From NCBI RefSeq assembly GCF_000336995.1, contig NZ_AOJI01000027.1, positions 1-44,145 of the forward strand: a stretch of DNA of 44,145 bases, given 5' to 3'. Under the pieces are notes generated by a model. That model was not told where the DNA came from. It saw only the letters and a list, made by a program, of their open reading frames with translations, and ran no database searches. Each line of letters starts with the position of its first letter. The first letter of the stretch is position 1. Of this stretch, positions 23,438 to 31,432 are shown one piece after another. The DNA comes from Halorubrum aidingense JCM 13560 (GTDB taxonomy: Archaea; Halobacteriota; Halobacteria; Halobacteriales; Haloferacaceae). The position numbers were made by a program, and so were the translations under genes.

Positions 23438-25236
23438 TGCCCGTCGTCGACATCGACACCGACGAGCTGCGCGGACTGACGGGCCACGACGAGATGGACG
23501 ACGAGGAGTTCAAAACGGACCTGTTCGGGCTCGGGCTCGAGTTCGAGGGAGAGACCGACGACGGTCTCCTCCAGTTCGAGTTCGCCCCGGACCGGCTCGA
23601 TCGGCTCTCGGTCGAAGGGGTCGCCCGCTCGCTGCGCTACCACTACGGCGACGACCGCGGCGTGTACGTCCCCGAAACGAACGACCCCGAGTGGACGATC
23701 GAGGTCGACGAGTCGGTCCCCGACGAGCGCCCCTACGTCACCGGCGCCGTGATCCGCGGCGTCGACCTCGACGAGGGCGCGCTCGACTCGCTGATCCAGC
23801 TACAGGAGAAGCTCCACGCCACGATGGGTCGCGGCCGCGCGAAGGGCGCGATCGGGATTCACGACTTGGCGATGATCAAGGGCGCGCCCCTGCAGGAGGG
23901 CGCCGAGCCGTCGATAACGTATCGCGGCGTCGACCCCGACGGGGTGTCGTTCGTCCCGCTGGACGCGAACGACGAGCTGACGCCGAACGAGGTGCTGGCG
24001 GAACACGACACGGGCCGCGCGTACGCCGACCTCGTCGCGGGCCTCGACCGGTACCCGGCCATCTACGACGAGCTCGGGCTGTTCTCGTTCCCGCCCGTGA
24101 TCAACGGGAAGCGGACCGAGGTGACGACCGGCTCTCGCGACCTGTTCGTCGAGCTGACCGGCACCGACCAGTGGACCATCGACCGGATGTGCAACATCAT
24201 CTGTTACGCCCTGTCGGCGCGCGGTGCGACGATCGAGGAGGTCGAAGTGAACTACGCCGACGGCGCGACCCACCCGAGCGAGTACGGCGCAGAGCTGGTT
24301 CGTCCGAACCTCGACACCGACGAGAAGACGGTGAGCCACGACCGGATCGAGACGCTGCTCGGCGTCGAGTTCGAGCCCGAGGAGATCGTCGACTGCTTCG
24401 AGCGCGCCGGGCTCGACGCGAGCTACACCCTCGGCGACGAGGTGCGCTACGAGGTCGAGATCCCGCCGTACCGCGTCGACGTGCTTCACCCGCTCGACCT
24501 GGTCGACGACGTGGGACGCGCGTACGGGTTCGACAACCTGGAGCCGCGATACCCCGACGTGGGGACCGTCGGCGGCCGTCACGAGCGCTCGCGGCTGGAG
24601 GACGCGGTCCGAACGAGCCTCGTCGGCCTCGGCTTCGAGGACCTGCTGAACTTCCACATGACGAGCGGGACGGAGAACTTCGACCGGATGAACGTCGAGC
24701 CGGGAACCGGCGGCGCCGCAGTCGCCGAGGAAGACGCCGAATCTGGAGCGCGACCGCCGCTCGCGGGCGTCGGCGTCGTCGGCGGCGGCGACCCCGTCGA
24801 GATCACGGAGCCGTACAGCGAGGAGTACACCCAACTCCGGACGTGGGCGATCCCCTCGCTGATCATGCTGCTCGAACGGAACACCCACAACGCGTACCCA
24901 CAGGACGTCTCGGAGATCGGCTTCGTCGCCGAGCGCGACGAGACGGAGAACACGAACGTCGCCGAGCGCCGTCACGTCGCCGGCGCGGTCGCCCGGCGCG
25001 ACGCCTCCTACGAGGCCGCGAAGGGACGACTGCAGTCGGTGTGTGACGACTTCGACGCCGAACTGGAGACGCCGCGCACGGACCACCCCTCGTTCATCGA
25101 CGGGCGGACCGCCGCGGTCGTGATCGACGGCGAGCGAGTCGGCGTGATCGGCGAGGTGCACCCCGCGGTGCTCGTCGAACACGACCTGGAGGTGCCCGTC
25201 GCCGCCTTCGAGTTCGACCTCGACGCGCTTCGGTAA
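23437..25236 (+). CDS. pheT: Phenylalanine--tRNA ligase beta subunit
   Basis: This 599-residue archaeal/eukaryotic-type beta subunit of PheRS partners PheS and carries the B3/B4 editing and B5 domains. Diagnostic stretches include the N-terminal MPVVDIDTDELRGLTG, the B1 segment FEFAPDRLDRLSVEGVARSL, QLQEKLHATMGRGRAKGAIG and IHDLAMIKG (editing domain), FSFPPVINGKRTEVT, RPNLDTDEKTV and PPYRVDVLHPLDLVDDVGRA (B5). It ends in a degenerate class II-like core (YTQLRTWAIPSLIMLLERNT). A short acidic/Gly insert lies at about residues 425-450. It starts one base before the end of pheS, so the two are translationally coupled. Confidence 0.96.
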   Translation: MPVVDIDTDELRGLTGHDEMDDEEFKTDLFGLGLEFEGETDDGLLQFEFAPDRLDRLSVEGVARSLRYHYGDDRGVYVPETNDPEWTIEVDESVPDERPYVTGAVIRGVDLDEGALDSLIQLQEKLHATMGRGRAKGAIGIHDLAMIKGAPLQEGAEPSITYRGVDPDGVSFVPLDANDELTPNEVLAEHDTGRAYADLVAGLDRYPAIYDELGLFSFPPVINGKRTEVTTGSRDLFVELTGTDQWTIDRMCNIICYALSARGATIEEVEVNYADGATHPSEYGAELVRPNLDTDEKTVSHDRIETLLGVEFEPEEIVDCFERAGLDASYTLGDEVRYEVEIPPYRVDVLHPLDLVDDVGRAYGFDNLEPRYPDVGTVGGRHERSRLEDAVRTSLVGLGFEDLLNFHMTSGTENFDRMNVEPGTGGAAVAEEDAESGARPPLAGVGVVGGGDPVEITEPYSEEYTQLRTWAIPSLIMLLERNTHNAYPQDVSEIGFVAERDETENTNVAERRHVAGAVARRDASYEAAKGRLQSVCDDFDAELETPRTDHPSFIDGRTAAVVIDGERVGVIGEVHPAVLVEHDLEVPVAAFEFDLDALR

Positions 25237-25283
25237 TCGGGGGTTGAGGAGTCGGTGCTGATCGGGGACGGGTCGGTGCGTCC

Positions 25284-26513
25284 CTATTCGTCCGCCTCGA
25301 ATCCCGCCTCCCACCGGAACGTCCCGTCGCGCTGCACGACCTCGCCGTCGACCTCCATCCGGGAATTCTCACTCACGTCGCTTATCATGTCGACGTGGAC
25401 GGCGCTGTCGTTGCCCGACTCACCGTCTGGCAGACAGGCGTCGTAGGCGCGCCCGACCGCCATGTGGACCGTGTCGCCCATCTTCTCGTCGAAGAGGATC
25501 GAGTCGGTGAACCGATCGATACCGCGGTTCATCCCGATCCCGAGCTCGCCGAGTCGGCGGGCGCCCGCGTCGGTGTCCAGCACGCTCTCGAGGGCGTCCT
25601 CGCCGGTCTCGGCCGAGAAGTCGACGACCTCACCGTCCTCGAAGACGAGGTGGACGTTCCGGACGCGGGTCGCGTCGATCGTCATCGGCACGTCGAAGAA
25701 CGCCTCACCGGCGGTGTCGTACGGCGCGGTGAACACCTCGCCGGAGGGGAGGTTGTGCGAGTCGTACGCGACGGACGCGGCGGAGTTGACCGCGGTCCGG
25801 CCCGCTATCGACATCGTCACGTCGGTGTCGGGGGCGTCGTCGCGCTCGGTGACGATCCGGACCTCGTCGCCGGCGTCGAGAACGTCTTTCATGTGGGCCA
25901 TCTCGTCGGCGAGCGCCGCCCAGTCCCGGAGGACGGCGTCGTAGACGAAGTCCTGGTACTCCTCGTAGGCCATGCCGGCCTGTTGGGCGAGCGAGCGGGT
26001 CGGGTGGACCGTCGACACCCAGTCGGTGTCCATCCGGGCCTCGCGGACGCCCTTGCGGGCCGTCGCGTAGGCTCGGCGGGTCTCGCGGTCGACGTCGGCG
26101 GTCGCGGTGGTGTTGCGTCCGCCGCCGATCCGGAGGTAGGCGTCGGCGGCCTCGAAGATCGCGCGATCGACCGCCGGATCGTCGTCGAAGACGGGGGCGG
26201 CGCCGTCGCTGGCGTCGCTACCGTCGTCGCTGGTGTCGCCATCGTCGCTGGCGTCGCCATCGTCGCTGGCGTCGCTGCCGTCGTCGCCGTCACCCTCGGA
26301 ACCCGCCTCGGCGCCTTTTAAATACGCGCGGGAGAGTTCGTCGGAGCCGTACAGCGTCGTGACGTTCGCCCCGCGCTCGCCGAGCGCCTCGGCGACGGCG
26401 ACGCCGAGGTCGTGGGCGTCCTCGGCGACGCTCACGACGACGTCGTCCCCGGCCTCGATCCGTGCGCTCCAGTCGACGAGCACCGCGGCGTGCTCGCGTA
26501 CGCGTTCGTCCAT
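25284..26513 (-). CDS. M29-family metallo-aminopeptidase
   Basis: The 409-residue product resembles the thermophilic aminopeptidase family M29 (AmpS/PepS), two-metal exopeptidases that remove N-terminal residues. Family features are VREHAAVLVDWSARIEAGDDVV at the N-terminus, HNLPSGEVFTAPYDTAGEAF (metal-ligand region), and LGELGIGMNRGIDRFTDSILFDEKMGDTVHMAVGRAYDA, ending with HVDMISDVSENSRMEVDGE. ATG 26513 is chosen over in-frame starts up to 26762; a TTTATCG box at about 26539-26545 fits a leaderless transcript. An unusual Asp/Ser/Gly low-complexity insert (about residues 75-104) comes from an 18-bp tandem repeat. Confidence 0.9.
   Translation of the reverse strand: MDERVREHAAVLVDWSARIEAGDDVVVSVAEDAHDLGVAVAEALGERGANVTTLYGSDELSRAYLKGAEAGSEGDGDDGSDASDDGDASDDGDTSDDGSDASDGAAPVFDDDPAVDRAIFEAADAYLRIGGGRNTTATADVDRETRRAYATARKGVREARMDTDWVSTVHPTRSLAQQAGMAYEEYQDFVYDAVLRDWAALADEMAHMKDVLDAGDEVRIVTERDDAPDTDVTMSIAGRTAVNSAASVAYDSHNLPSGEVFTAPYDTAGEAFFDVPMTIDATRVRNVHLVFEDGEVVDFSAETGEDALESVLDTDAGARRLGELGIGMNRGIDRFTDSILFDEKMGDTVHMAVGRAYDACLPDGESGNDSAVHVDMISDVSENSRMEVDGEVVQRDGTFRWEAGFEADE
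26203..26290 (-). repeat. 18-bp tandem repeat inside the M29 aminopeptidase gene
   Basis: An 18-bp unit (ATCGTCGCTGGCGTCGCC on the plus strand) is repeated about three times with diverged copies on each side. It encodes a repeated Asp-Ala-Ser-Asp-Asp-Gly pattern in the aminopeptidase. The length is a multiple of three, so copy-number change would not shift the frame. Expansion by slippage is likely, and the loop length probably varies between strains. Confidence 0.85.
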
Positions 26514-26812
26514 GATACTCGGTGCGTCGCGGGGGAGCGATAAATCGGTGCCGGCACGCCGATCGTCGTTGGGGCGCTGTGGACGGTTATTTATAAGTGG
26601 ATGGGCGGTTTCGCTGCGGCGCACACGTCCGAGTCGCCGGTCGCCGGCGCGCAGCGCCGGCTTCCCCTTTGGGTCTCTCCCCGCCCCACACCGCACCGTC
26701 CCGCACAACACCTCACGCCTCCCCAGCCTCGCGGCCTGCGGCCGCTCGTCGGCACGCGCCACCGCAGTTTCAGTTATAAAAGAGAACGTCCATCAGATCG
26801 CGGTCGAACGGA
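26514..26812. other. Gene-free spacer with C-rich strand bias, two hairpins and two TATA-like boxes
   Basis: The spacer holds the leaderless promoter of the M29 gene near its left end. On the plus strand, GGTTATTTATAAG at about 26585-26597 is a strong TATA element. Downstream, a perfect 8-bp inverted repeat (GCCGGCGC at 26643-26650, GCGCCGGC at 26654-26661) is followed by about 90 nt that are C-rich and G-poor, then a second hairpin (GCGGCC at 26731-26736, GGCCGC at 26740-26745). GTTATAAAAG lies at about 26773-26782. Short frames here lack protein character. A non-coding RNA starting near 26617, or a dispersed haloarchaeal intergenic repeat, would fit. Neither is proven. Confidence 0.4.
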
Positions 26813-28612
26813 CTAATCCAGGTCGAGCAGCGCCGCGATCTCGTCGAGGTACTCGTCGTAGATCCCGACGGCGGACTCGATCGGCTCCGGCGAGGCCATG
26901 TCGATGCCGGCGAGTTCGACGACGTCGAGCGGGTAGTCGGAGCCGCCGGCGGCGAGCATCTCGCGGTAGTCGGCGGCCGCGGGCTCGCCCTCGTCGAGGA
27001 CGCGCTCGACGATCGCGGCGGCGGCCGAGATACCGGTAGCGTACTGGTAGACGTAGAAGTCGTAGTAGAAGTGGGGGATGCGCTCCCACTCGCGCTCGAT
27101 GCCGCCGGTCAGCTCGGCGGGCGCGTAGTAGTCGCCCTTCAGGTCGGCGTACATCTCGTCGAAGGCGTCGGGGGTGAGCGCGTCGCCGGCCTCCACGCGC
27201 TCGTGGATCTCCTGTTCGAAGGCGGCGAACATCGTCTGCCGGAACAGGGTCGAACGAAAGCGTTCGAGGTACTCGTCGAGGACATGGGTCCGCAGCGCGT
27301 CGTCCTCGACGGTGTCGAGGAGGTAGTGCGTGAGCAGCGTCTCGTTGACCGTGGAGGCGATCTCGGCGACGAAGATCTCGTAGCTCGCGTCGTGCCACGG
27401 CTGGGCGTCGCCGGCCAGCTCCGAGTGCATCGAGTGACCAAGCTCGTGTGCGAGCGTGAACATCGAGGCGATGTCGTCCTGGTAGTTCATCATGATGTAC
27501 GGCTGGGTGTCGTACGTCCCGGAAGAGAACGCGCCCGAGCGCTTCCCGCGGTTCTCGTACACGTCGACCCACCGCGAGTCGAGCCCCTCGGCCATCCGCT
27601 CCTGGTACGCCTCGCCGAGCGGCGCGACCGCCTCGACCACCCACTCGCGGGCCTGATCGTACTCGACGTCCGGCCCCTGATCGCCGGTCAGCGACATGTA
27701 CAGGTCGTGGCTCTCCAGCTGGTCGACGCCGAGCGCCCGCTCTTTTAACTCCGCGTGTCGGTGGAGCACGTCGAGGTTGTCGCCGACGGTGTCGACGAGC
27801 GTGTCGTACACCTCGACGGGGACGTTCGAGCCGTTGAGCGCGGCCGCGCGGGCGGAGTCGTAGTCCCGGATCTCGGCGCTCGTCACGTGCTCGCGCACGG
27901 CCTTTTCGAGGGAGGTCCCGACCGTGTTGCGGACCCCCTCCCACTCGTCGTAGAACGTCTCGTGGACGCGCTGACGGAACGCGCGGTCCGGGTTCGTCTG
28001 GAGTTTCGTGAAGTTCGCCTGCGTGATCTCGACCGACTCGCCGTCGGGGTCCTCAACGACGCCGTAGCTCATGTCGGCGTTCGTCAGCATCGAGTAGATC
28101 TCGCTCGGAGCGCTCGTGACCTCCGACAGGTCCGCGAGCACCTCCTCGACCTCCGCGGAGCGCGTGTGCGGTTTCATCCGCAGCACGTCGTCGAGGTAGT
28201 GTTCGTACTCGGCCAGCGCCGGCTCGTCGTCGAGGAACGCCTCGACGTCGCGCTCGGTGAGCGACTGCAGCTCCGGCTCGAGGTACGACGCCGCGCTCGA
28301 CGCCTCGGACCCGAGCGAGGAGGCCCTCGCAGACATCGCCTGGTACGCCTGATCGCGGGTGTCTTCAGAACTCCGGAGCCGGGCGTACGTCAGCACCTGC
28401 TGGAGGTCACGGAACACGTCCTCGCGGAGCTCGAGGAGTTCGAGGAGCGTCGCGGCGTCGTCGGTGACGCGGCCCTCGTACGCGCGCAGCTCGTCGATCC
28501 GGTCGGCGACCGTCTCGTAGGCGGCCTCCCACTCCTCGTCGTCCGCGTAGACGCTCTGGAGGTCCCACTTGTACGCCTCGTCGATATCGGACCGTTCGGG
28601 AACCGAACTCAT
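26813..28612 (-). CDS. pepF: Oligoendopeptidase F (M3 family)
   Basis: This cytoplasmic zinc metallopeptidase cleaves short peptides. The 599-residue length is typical. The zinc site HELGH lies at residues 389-393 (in SMFTLAHELGHSMHSELAGD), with the third ligand in EIFVAEIASTVNETLL. Other family segments are EAYKWDLQSVYADDEEWEAA at the N-terminus, SGAFSSGTYDTQPYIMMNYQ, and FYYDFYVYQYATGISAAAAI near the C-terminus. ATG 28612 (MSSVPERSDIDEAYKWDL) is used; an AT-rich TTTTAATAAG element (minus strand, about 28642-28651) lies 30-40 bp upstream. It is monocistronic. Confidence 0.96.
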   Translation of the reverse strand: MSSVPERSDIDEAYKWDLQSVYADDEEWEAAYETVADRIDELRAYEGRVTDDAATLLELLELREDVFRDLQQVLTYARLRSSEDTRDQAYQAMSARASSLGSEASSAASYLEPELQSLTERDVEAFLDDEPALAEYEHYLDDVLRMKPHTRSAEVEEVLADLSEVTSAPSEIYSMLTNADMSYGVVEDPDGESVEITQANFTKLQTNPDRAFRQRVHETFYDEWEGVRNTVGTSLEKAVREHVTSAEIRDYDSARAAALNGSNVPVEVYDTLVDTVGDNLDVLHRHAELKERALGVDQLESHDLYMSLTGDQGPDVEYDQAREWVVEAVAPLGEAYQERMAEGLDSRWVDVYENRGKRSGAFSSGTYDTQPYIMMNYQDDIASMFTLAHELGHSMHSELAGDAQPWHDASYEIFVAEIASTVNETLLTHYLLDTVEDDALRTHVLDEYLERFRSTLFRQTMFAAFEQEIHERVEAGDALTPDAFDEMYADLKGDYYAPAELTGGIEREWERIPHFYYDFYVYQYATGISAAAAIVERVLDEGEPAAADYREMLAAGGSDYPLDVVELAGIDMASPEPIESAVGIYDEYLDEIAALLDLD

Positions 28613-28718
28613 ACCGAACGGTTGGCCCCCCGGACACTAAGGCTTATTAAAAGCGGAAACGCGAGCGGCCTCACGAGGGACGGGAGACCGGCCGGCGCCG
28701 ACGCGGCGTCGACACAGA

Positions 28719-28771
28719 ACCGCCCTCACCTGCCTGCCGCCGACGCAGTACCGCCCTCACCTGCCCGCCGC
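28719..28771. repeat. Imperfect tandem duplication across the rimI stop codon
   Basis: A 22-bp sequence (core CCGCCCTCACCTGCC) occurs at 28719-28740 and again at 28750-28771 with one mismatch, period 31 bp. The downstream copy (in plus coordinates) contains the rimI stop codon at 28757-28759. It looks like a slippage duplication of the 3' end of the gene. Confidence 0.8.
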
Positions 28772-29230
28772 CCACTCCGCGAGGTCGACGACGAGCACGA
28801 GCGCGTCTTCGCCGTCACGGTAGTACCGCGAGGCGCGGCGGATCGGTTGGAACCCCTCCCCGGCGTACAGCGATCTGGCCGGCGCGTTGCTCTCGCGGAC
28901 TTCGAGGCGAACGACCGTAACGCCGAGCGTGCGGAGCCGCGCGAGCGCCGACCGGAGGAGGGCGCGGCCGGTCCCCTCACCGCGGGCGTCGGGGTGGACC
29001 GCGAGGTCTTTCACGTGTCCGATATCCCGACCGTGGTTGGGCGTGCGGTCAGCGACGACGTAGCCGACGACTGCACCCTCGCGTTCGGCGATCAGGAACG
29101 CCGGTTCGTCGACCAGCCGCTCGAAGGCGTCGTACGGCCACGGGTCGGCGAAGCAGGCCCGCTCGATCCGCACCACCGCGAGCAGGTCGGCGCGCTCGGC
29201 GGGCCGAACGGTCACGTCGACGGGAGTCAC
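28757..29230 (-). CDS. rimI: RimI-like GNAT N-acetyltransferase
   Basis: This 157-residue GNAT-fold acetyltransferase is related to RimI/Naa10, which acetylates protein N-termini in archaea. It begins VTVRPAERADLLAVVRIERA, then ACFADPWPYDAFERL (family-specific), then the acetyl-CoA-binding motif A, VHPDARGEGTGRALLRSALA, and motif B around VVRLEVRESNAPARSLYAGE and GFQPIRRASRYY, a strong RimI signature. GTG 29230 is chosen because a GTTTATTTTT element (minus strand) lies about 25-30 bp upstream, giving a leaderless message. Longer in-frame extensions to 29470 look non-coding. Confidence 0.9.
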   Translation of the reverse strand: MTPVDVTVRPAERADLLAVVRIERACFADPWPYDAFERLVDEPAFLIAEREGAVVGYVVADRTPNHGRDIGHVKDLAVHPDARGEGTGRALLRSALARLRTLGVTVVRLEVRESNAPARSLYAGEGFQPIRRASRYYRDGEDALVLVVDLAEWAAGR

Positions 29231-29312
29231 GAGTCGGATTCGCGGTCCGGAAAAATAAACGCCGCGGCCGCCCGGCGACAGCCCGGTTAGCCACGAGTCT
29301 CCGTCATCGATC

Positions 29313-29368
29313 GATCCACGGCTCGGTCCCGTCAGCCGCCGATCCACGGCTCGGTCCCGTCGGCGGCC
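29313..29368. repeat. 28-bp tandem duplication across the histidine kinase stop codon
   Basis: Units at 29313-29340 and 29341-29368 share a 21-bp identical core beginning GATCCACGGCTCGG and ending GGTCCCGTC. Their last bases differ (AGCCGCC versus GGCGGCC). The kinase stop lies inside the first unit (29332-29334), so the duplication shifts or repeats the coding end (Glu-Pro-Trp-Ile). Confidence 0.85.
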
Positions 29369-30864
29369 CCGGAATCGGGCGCTCGGACCACGAAGCGCGC
29401 CCCGTCGGGAACCGACCCCGTCGGCGGGGAGGCGACATCGCAACCGTCGCCGCAGAGATCGATTTCCCACCCGTGTGATTCGACGATTTCGCGAACGATG
29501 TCGAGCCCGTATCCCGTGCCGTCCTCGCGGGTGGTGAACCCCGGCGCGAAGACGTCTTCACGGTGTTCGGGAGCGACCCCCGGCCCGTCGTCGGCCACGA
29601 CGAATCCCTCGTCCGTGGCGCTCACCACGACGGTGAGAGAGTCGACGCCATCGCCGCGGTCGTGGCCGTCACCGGCCGCGTGTTCGACCGCATTTCTGAA
29701 CAGGTTCTCGAACGCCTGTCGGAGCCGGCCGCGGTCGCCGCGGACCCGGGCGTCCTCGCCGAGGACGAGGGTCGCGTCCTCGCTCCCGGCGGTCCCCCAC
29801 GCCTCTCGGACGACGCCGGCGAGGTCGAACTCCGTCGGCTCGTCGATCCCCGATCCTTGGCGGGCGAGCGTCAGCAGCTCCGACACCAGTTGGTCGATCC
29901 GGTCGGCGGCGCGCTCGCCGCGTTCCAGCGGTTCGGTGTCGTCTTTGAGGCGGGCCATCTCCATCGACGCCCGGATCACGGAGAGCGGATTCCGGAGGTC
30001 GTGCGAGACGATGCTCGCGAACCGGTCGAGCCGCTCGTTGCGGTCGGTGAGTCGTCGCTCGCGCTCTTTTCGGTCGCTCACGTCTCGGGAGTTGATCAGC
30101 AGCCGGCCGACCGCGACGTCCGCGGGGAGCGATCGCGTCTGCGACTCTAACCAGGCCCAGTCGCCGTCGGCCGTGCGATACCGGTACTCCAGCGTCGGGG
30201 CCGCGTCGGGGTCGTTGAGCGCGCGGTAGAAGCGCTCCGTCACGCGCTCGCGGTCGTCGGGATGGACGTAGCCGAGCGGCGATCGACCGACCATCGACCC
30301 CTGTTCGTAGCCGAGGACCTCCTCGACGGAGGGGCTCTCGTACCGGACCCGGCCGTCCGCGTCGACGACGGTGACGATATCGGTACCGTACTCCAGGAAC
30401 TCGCGGAATCGCTCGGGGAACGTCCGGTCGGCGTCGACGCGGCGCGCGGTGACGACCCGCCCGCCGAACTCGGGAGCGAACGCCTCGTCGACGGTCGATT
30501 CCACCCAGACGAACCCGCCGCTCGCGTGGCGGAGCCGGTGGGTGACAGTGCGGTCGCGAGCGACCGCGGAGAGCGCGTCCGAAACGGGGTCGCGGTCGTT
30601 CGGGTGGACGTGCTCCAGCAGGTCGTCGCCGAGCAGCGCGTCGCGGGCGATCCCCAACACCGCCGGCACCGACGGCCCGGCGAACAGCACCTCGCCGTCG
30701 ACGGCGACCGCCGCGACGAAGCGGTCTGCACCGGCGTCCACAGGCGCCGAGTCGTCGGCGGGACGCTTCCGCGGTCGACCCCGCCGGTTCCCGTCGGTAC
30801 GGTCCCCGTCGGTACGCGGGTCGCGGGCGGGCGACGACGCCGGGTCGGTTGGACGAAGAGTCAC
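29332..30864 (-). CDS. PAS-PAS sensor histidine kinase
   Basis: The 510-residue protein has no TM segment and is probably a cytoplasmic sensor kinase. Residues 1-45 are polar. PAS domain 1 is at about 48-143 and PAS domain 2 at about 150-265 (EFLEYGTDIVTVVDADGRVR, GRSPLGYVHPDDRERV). The dimerisation/phosphoacceptor region includes SIVSHDLRNPLSVIRAS with His288. The ATPase domain has N box NLFRNAVEHA, G1 VADDGPGV, and G2 GTGYGLDIVREIVESHGW. The start is GTG 30864. A TTTATC element (minus strand, about 30895-30900) lies 31-36 bp upstream. No response regulator is adjacent, as is common in haloarchaea. The signal is unknown. Confidence 0.93.
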   Translation of the reverse strand: MTLRPTDPASSPARDPRTDGDRTDGNRRGRPRKRPADDSAPVDAGADRFVAAVAVDGEVLFAGPSVPAVLGIARDALLGDDLLEHVHPNDRDPVSDALSAVARDRTVTHRLRHASGGFVWVESTVDEAFAPEFGGRVVTARRVDADRTFPERFREFLEYGTDIVTVVDADGRVRYESPSVEEVLGYEQGSMVGRSPLGYVHPDDRERVTERFYRALNDPDAAPTLEYRYRTADGDWAWLESQTRSLPADVAVGRLLINSRDVSDRKERERRLTDRNERLDRFASIVSHDLRNPLSVIRASMEMARLKDDTEPLERGERAADRIDQLVSELLTLARQGSGIDEPTEFDLAGVVREAWGTAGSEDATLVLGEDARVRGDRGRLRQAFENLFRNAVEHAAGDGHDRGDGVDSLTVVVSATDEGFVVADDGPGVAPEHREDVFAPGFTTREDGTGYGLDIVREIVESHGWEIDLCGDGCDVASPPTGSVPDGARFVVRAPDSGAADGTEPWIGG

Positions 30865-31066
30865 GCTCGTTCACGAAGCGCTACGAACGGGGACGGATAA
30901 AGCTGCGCGCCGCGATTATCAACCACAGGAATCGCGGTGGAGTTCGCAGACGGCGAGACCGCAGACGCCATCACCGGGGAGAATCGGCGAGCGCGATTGG
31001 CGTCGTCCGCCCCGAGAGGATCCGAGTCAGAAGCGTTAAACGGTCTCCGCGGATACGCGATTGTGA

Positions 31067-31139
31067 GGGCGCGTAGCTCAGCGGACAGAGCACTTGGTTC
31101 CGGACCAAGATGCCGCGGGTTCAAATCCCGTCGCGCCCG
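31067..31139 (+). tRNA. tRNA-Arg (anticodon CCG)
   Basis: A complete cloverleaf can be drawn. The acceptor stem is GGGCGCG (31067-31073) with CGCGCCC (31132-31138) and discriminator G. The D-arm is GCTC...GAGC. The anticodon stem is CTTGG/CCAAG with loop TTCCGGA, giving anticodon CCG, which reads CGG (Arg). The T-arm is GCGGG-TTCAAAT-CCCGT with one G-U pair. There is no intron and no encoded CCA. GTTAAAC at about 31035-31041 is the likely TATA element. Its 3' end coincides with the left edge of a lower-GC island, a typical attachment site. Confidence 0.97.
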
Positions 31140-31166
31140 TTCCATTTCGTAACGGTCCAAATCCGA

Positions 31167-31207
31167 CAGACGGCAGTACACTCCTTATAAAGGACAACTG
31201 CGGTCTG
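31167..31207. other. Long hairpin just downstream of tRNA-Arg
   Basis: The arms CAGAC (31167-31171) and GTCTG (31203-31207) pair, then, after one G-G mismatch, GCAG (31173-31176) pairs with CTGC (31198-31201). A second stem, TCCTT (31182-31186) with AAGGA (31190-31194), sits inside around an ATA loop that also reads as part of a TATA-like TTATAAA. It begins 28 bp after the tRNA. It could be a transcript end signal, a recombination-site arm at the island junction, or a promoter-operator structure. Confidence 0.5.
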
Positions 31208-31217
31208 CGAGTGATTT

Positions 31218-31234
31218 CGTTACGTCACGTAACG
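31218..31234. promoter_or_regulatory. 17-bp perfect palindrome CGTTACGTCACGTAACG near the island junction
   Basis: Eight-base arms (CGTTACGT and ACGTAACG) surround a central C. A further half-site, CGTAACG, lies at 31148-31154, just after the tRNA. Symmetric sites of this type are usually bound by dimeric regulators or recombination directionality proteins. No protein from the window can be assigned to it. The stretch from 31235 to 31432 otherwise holds only a small hairpin (GGCCT at 31343-31347, AGGCC at 31355-31359) and a TTTTATTA promoter element at 31363-31370. Confidence 0.55.
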
Positions 31235-31432
31235 GGGGTCGGAGCCTTCATGCGATTCGCGTACATCCAAACGGTGGTGAGAGGTATTGAATTGGTCGAT
31301 TTTAATTCCTACATGGGAAATATTTCTGAGATTGATACCACAGGCCTCTAAACAAGGCCGAATTTTATTAACAAATTAGATGGTACATTTAGAAGATGTC
31401 TGAGAACAACTGCAGATATCTGGGAGGAAAGT

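Noticed and set aside
26597..26816. Small proteins encoded in the M29-pepF spacer
   Set aside because: Pro/Arg/His-rich translations from C-rich DNA, no suitable start spacing from the TATA box, and no conserved character.
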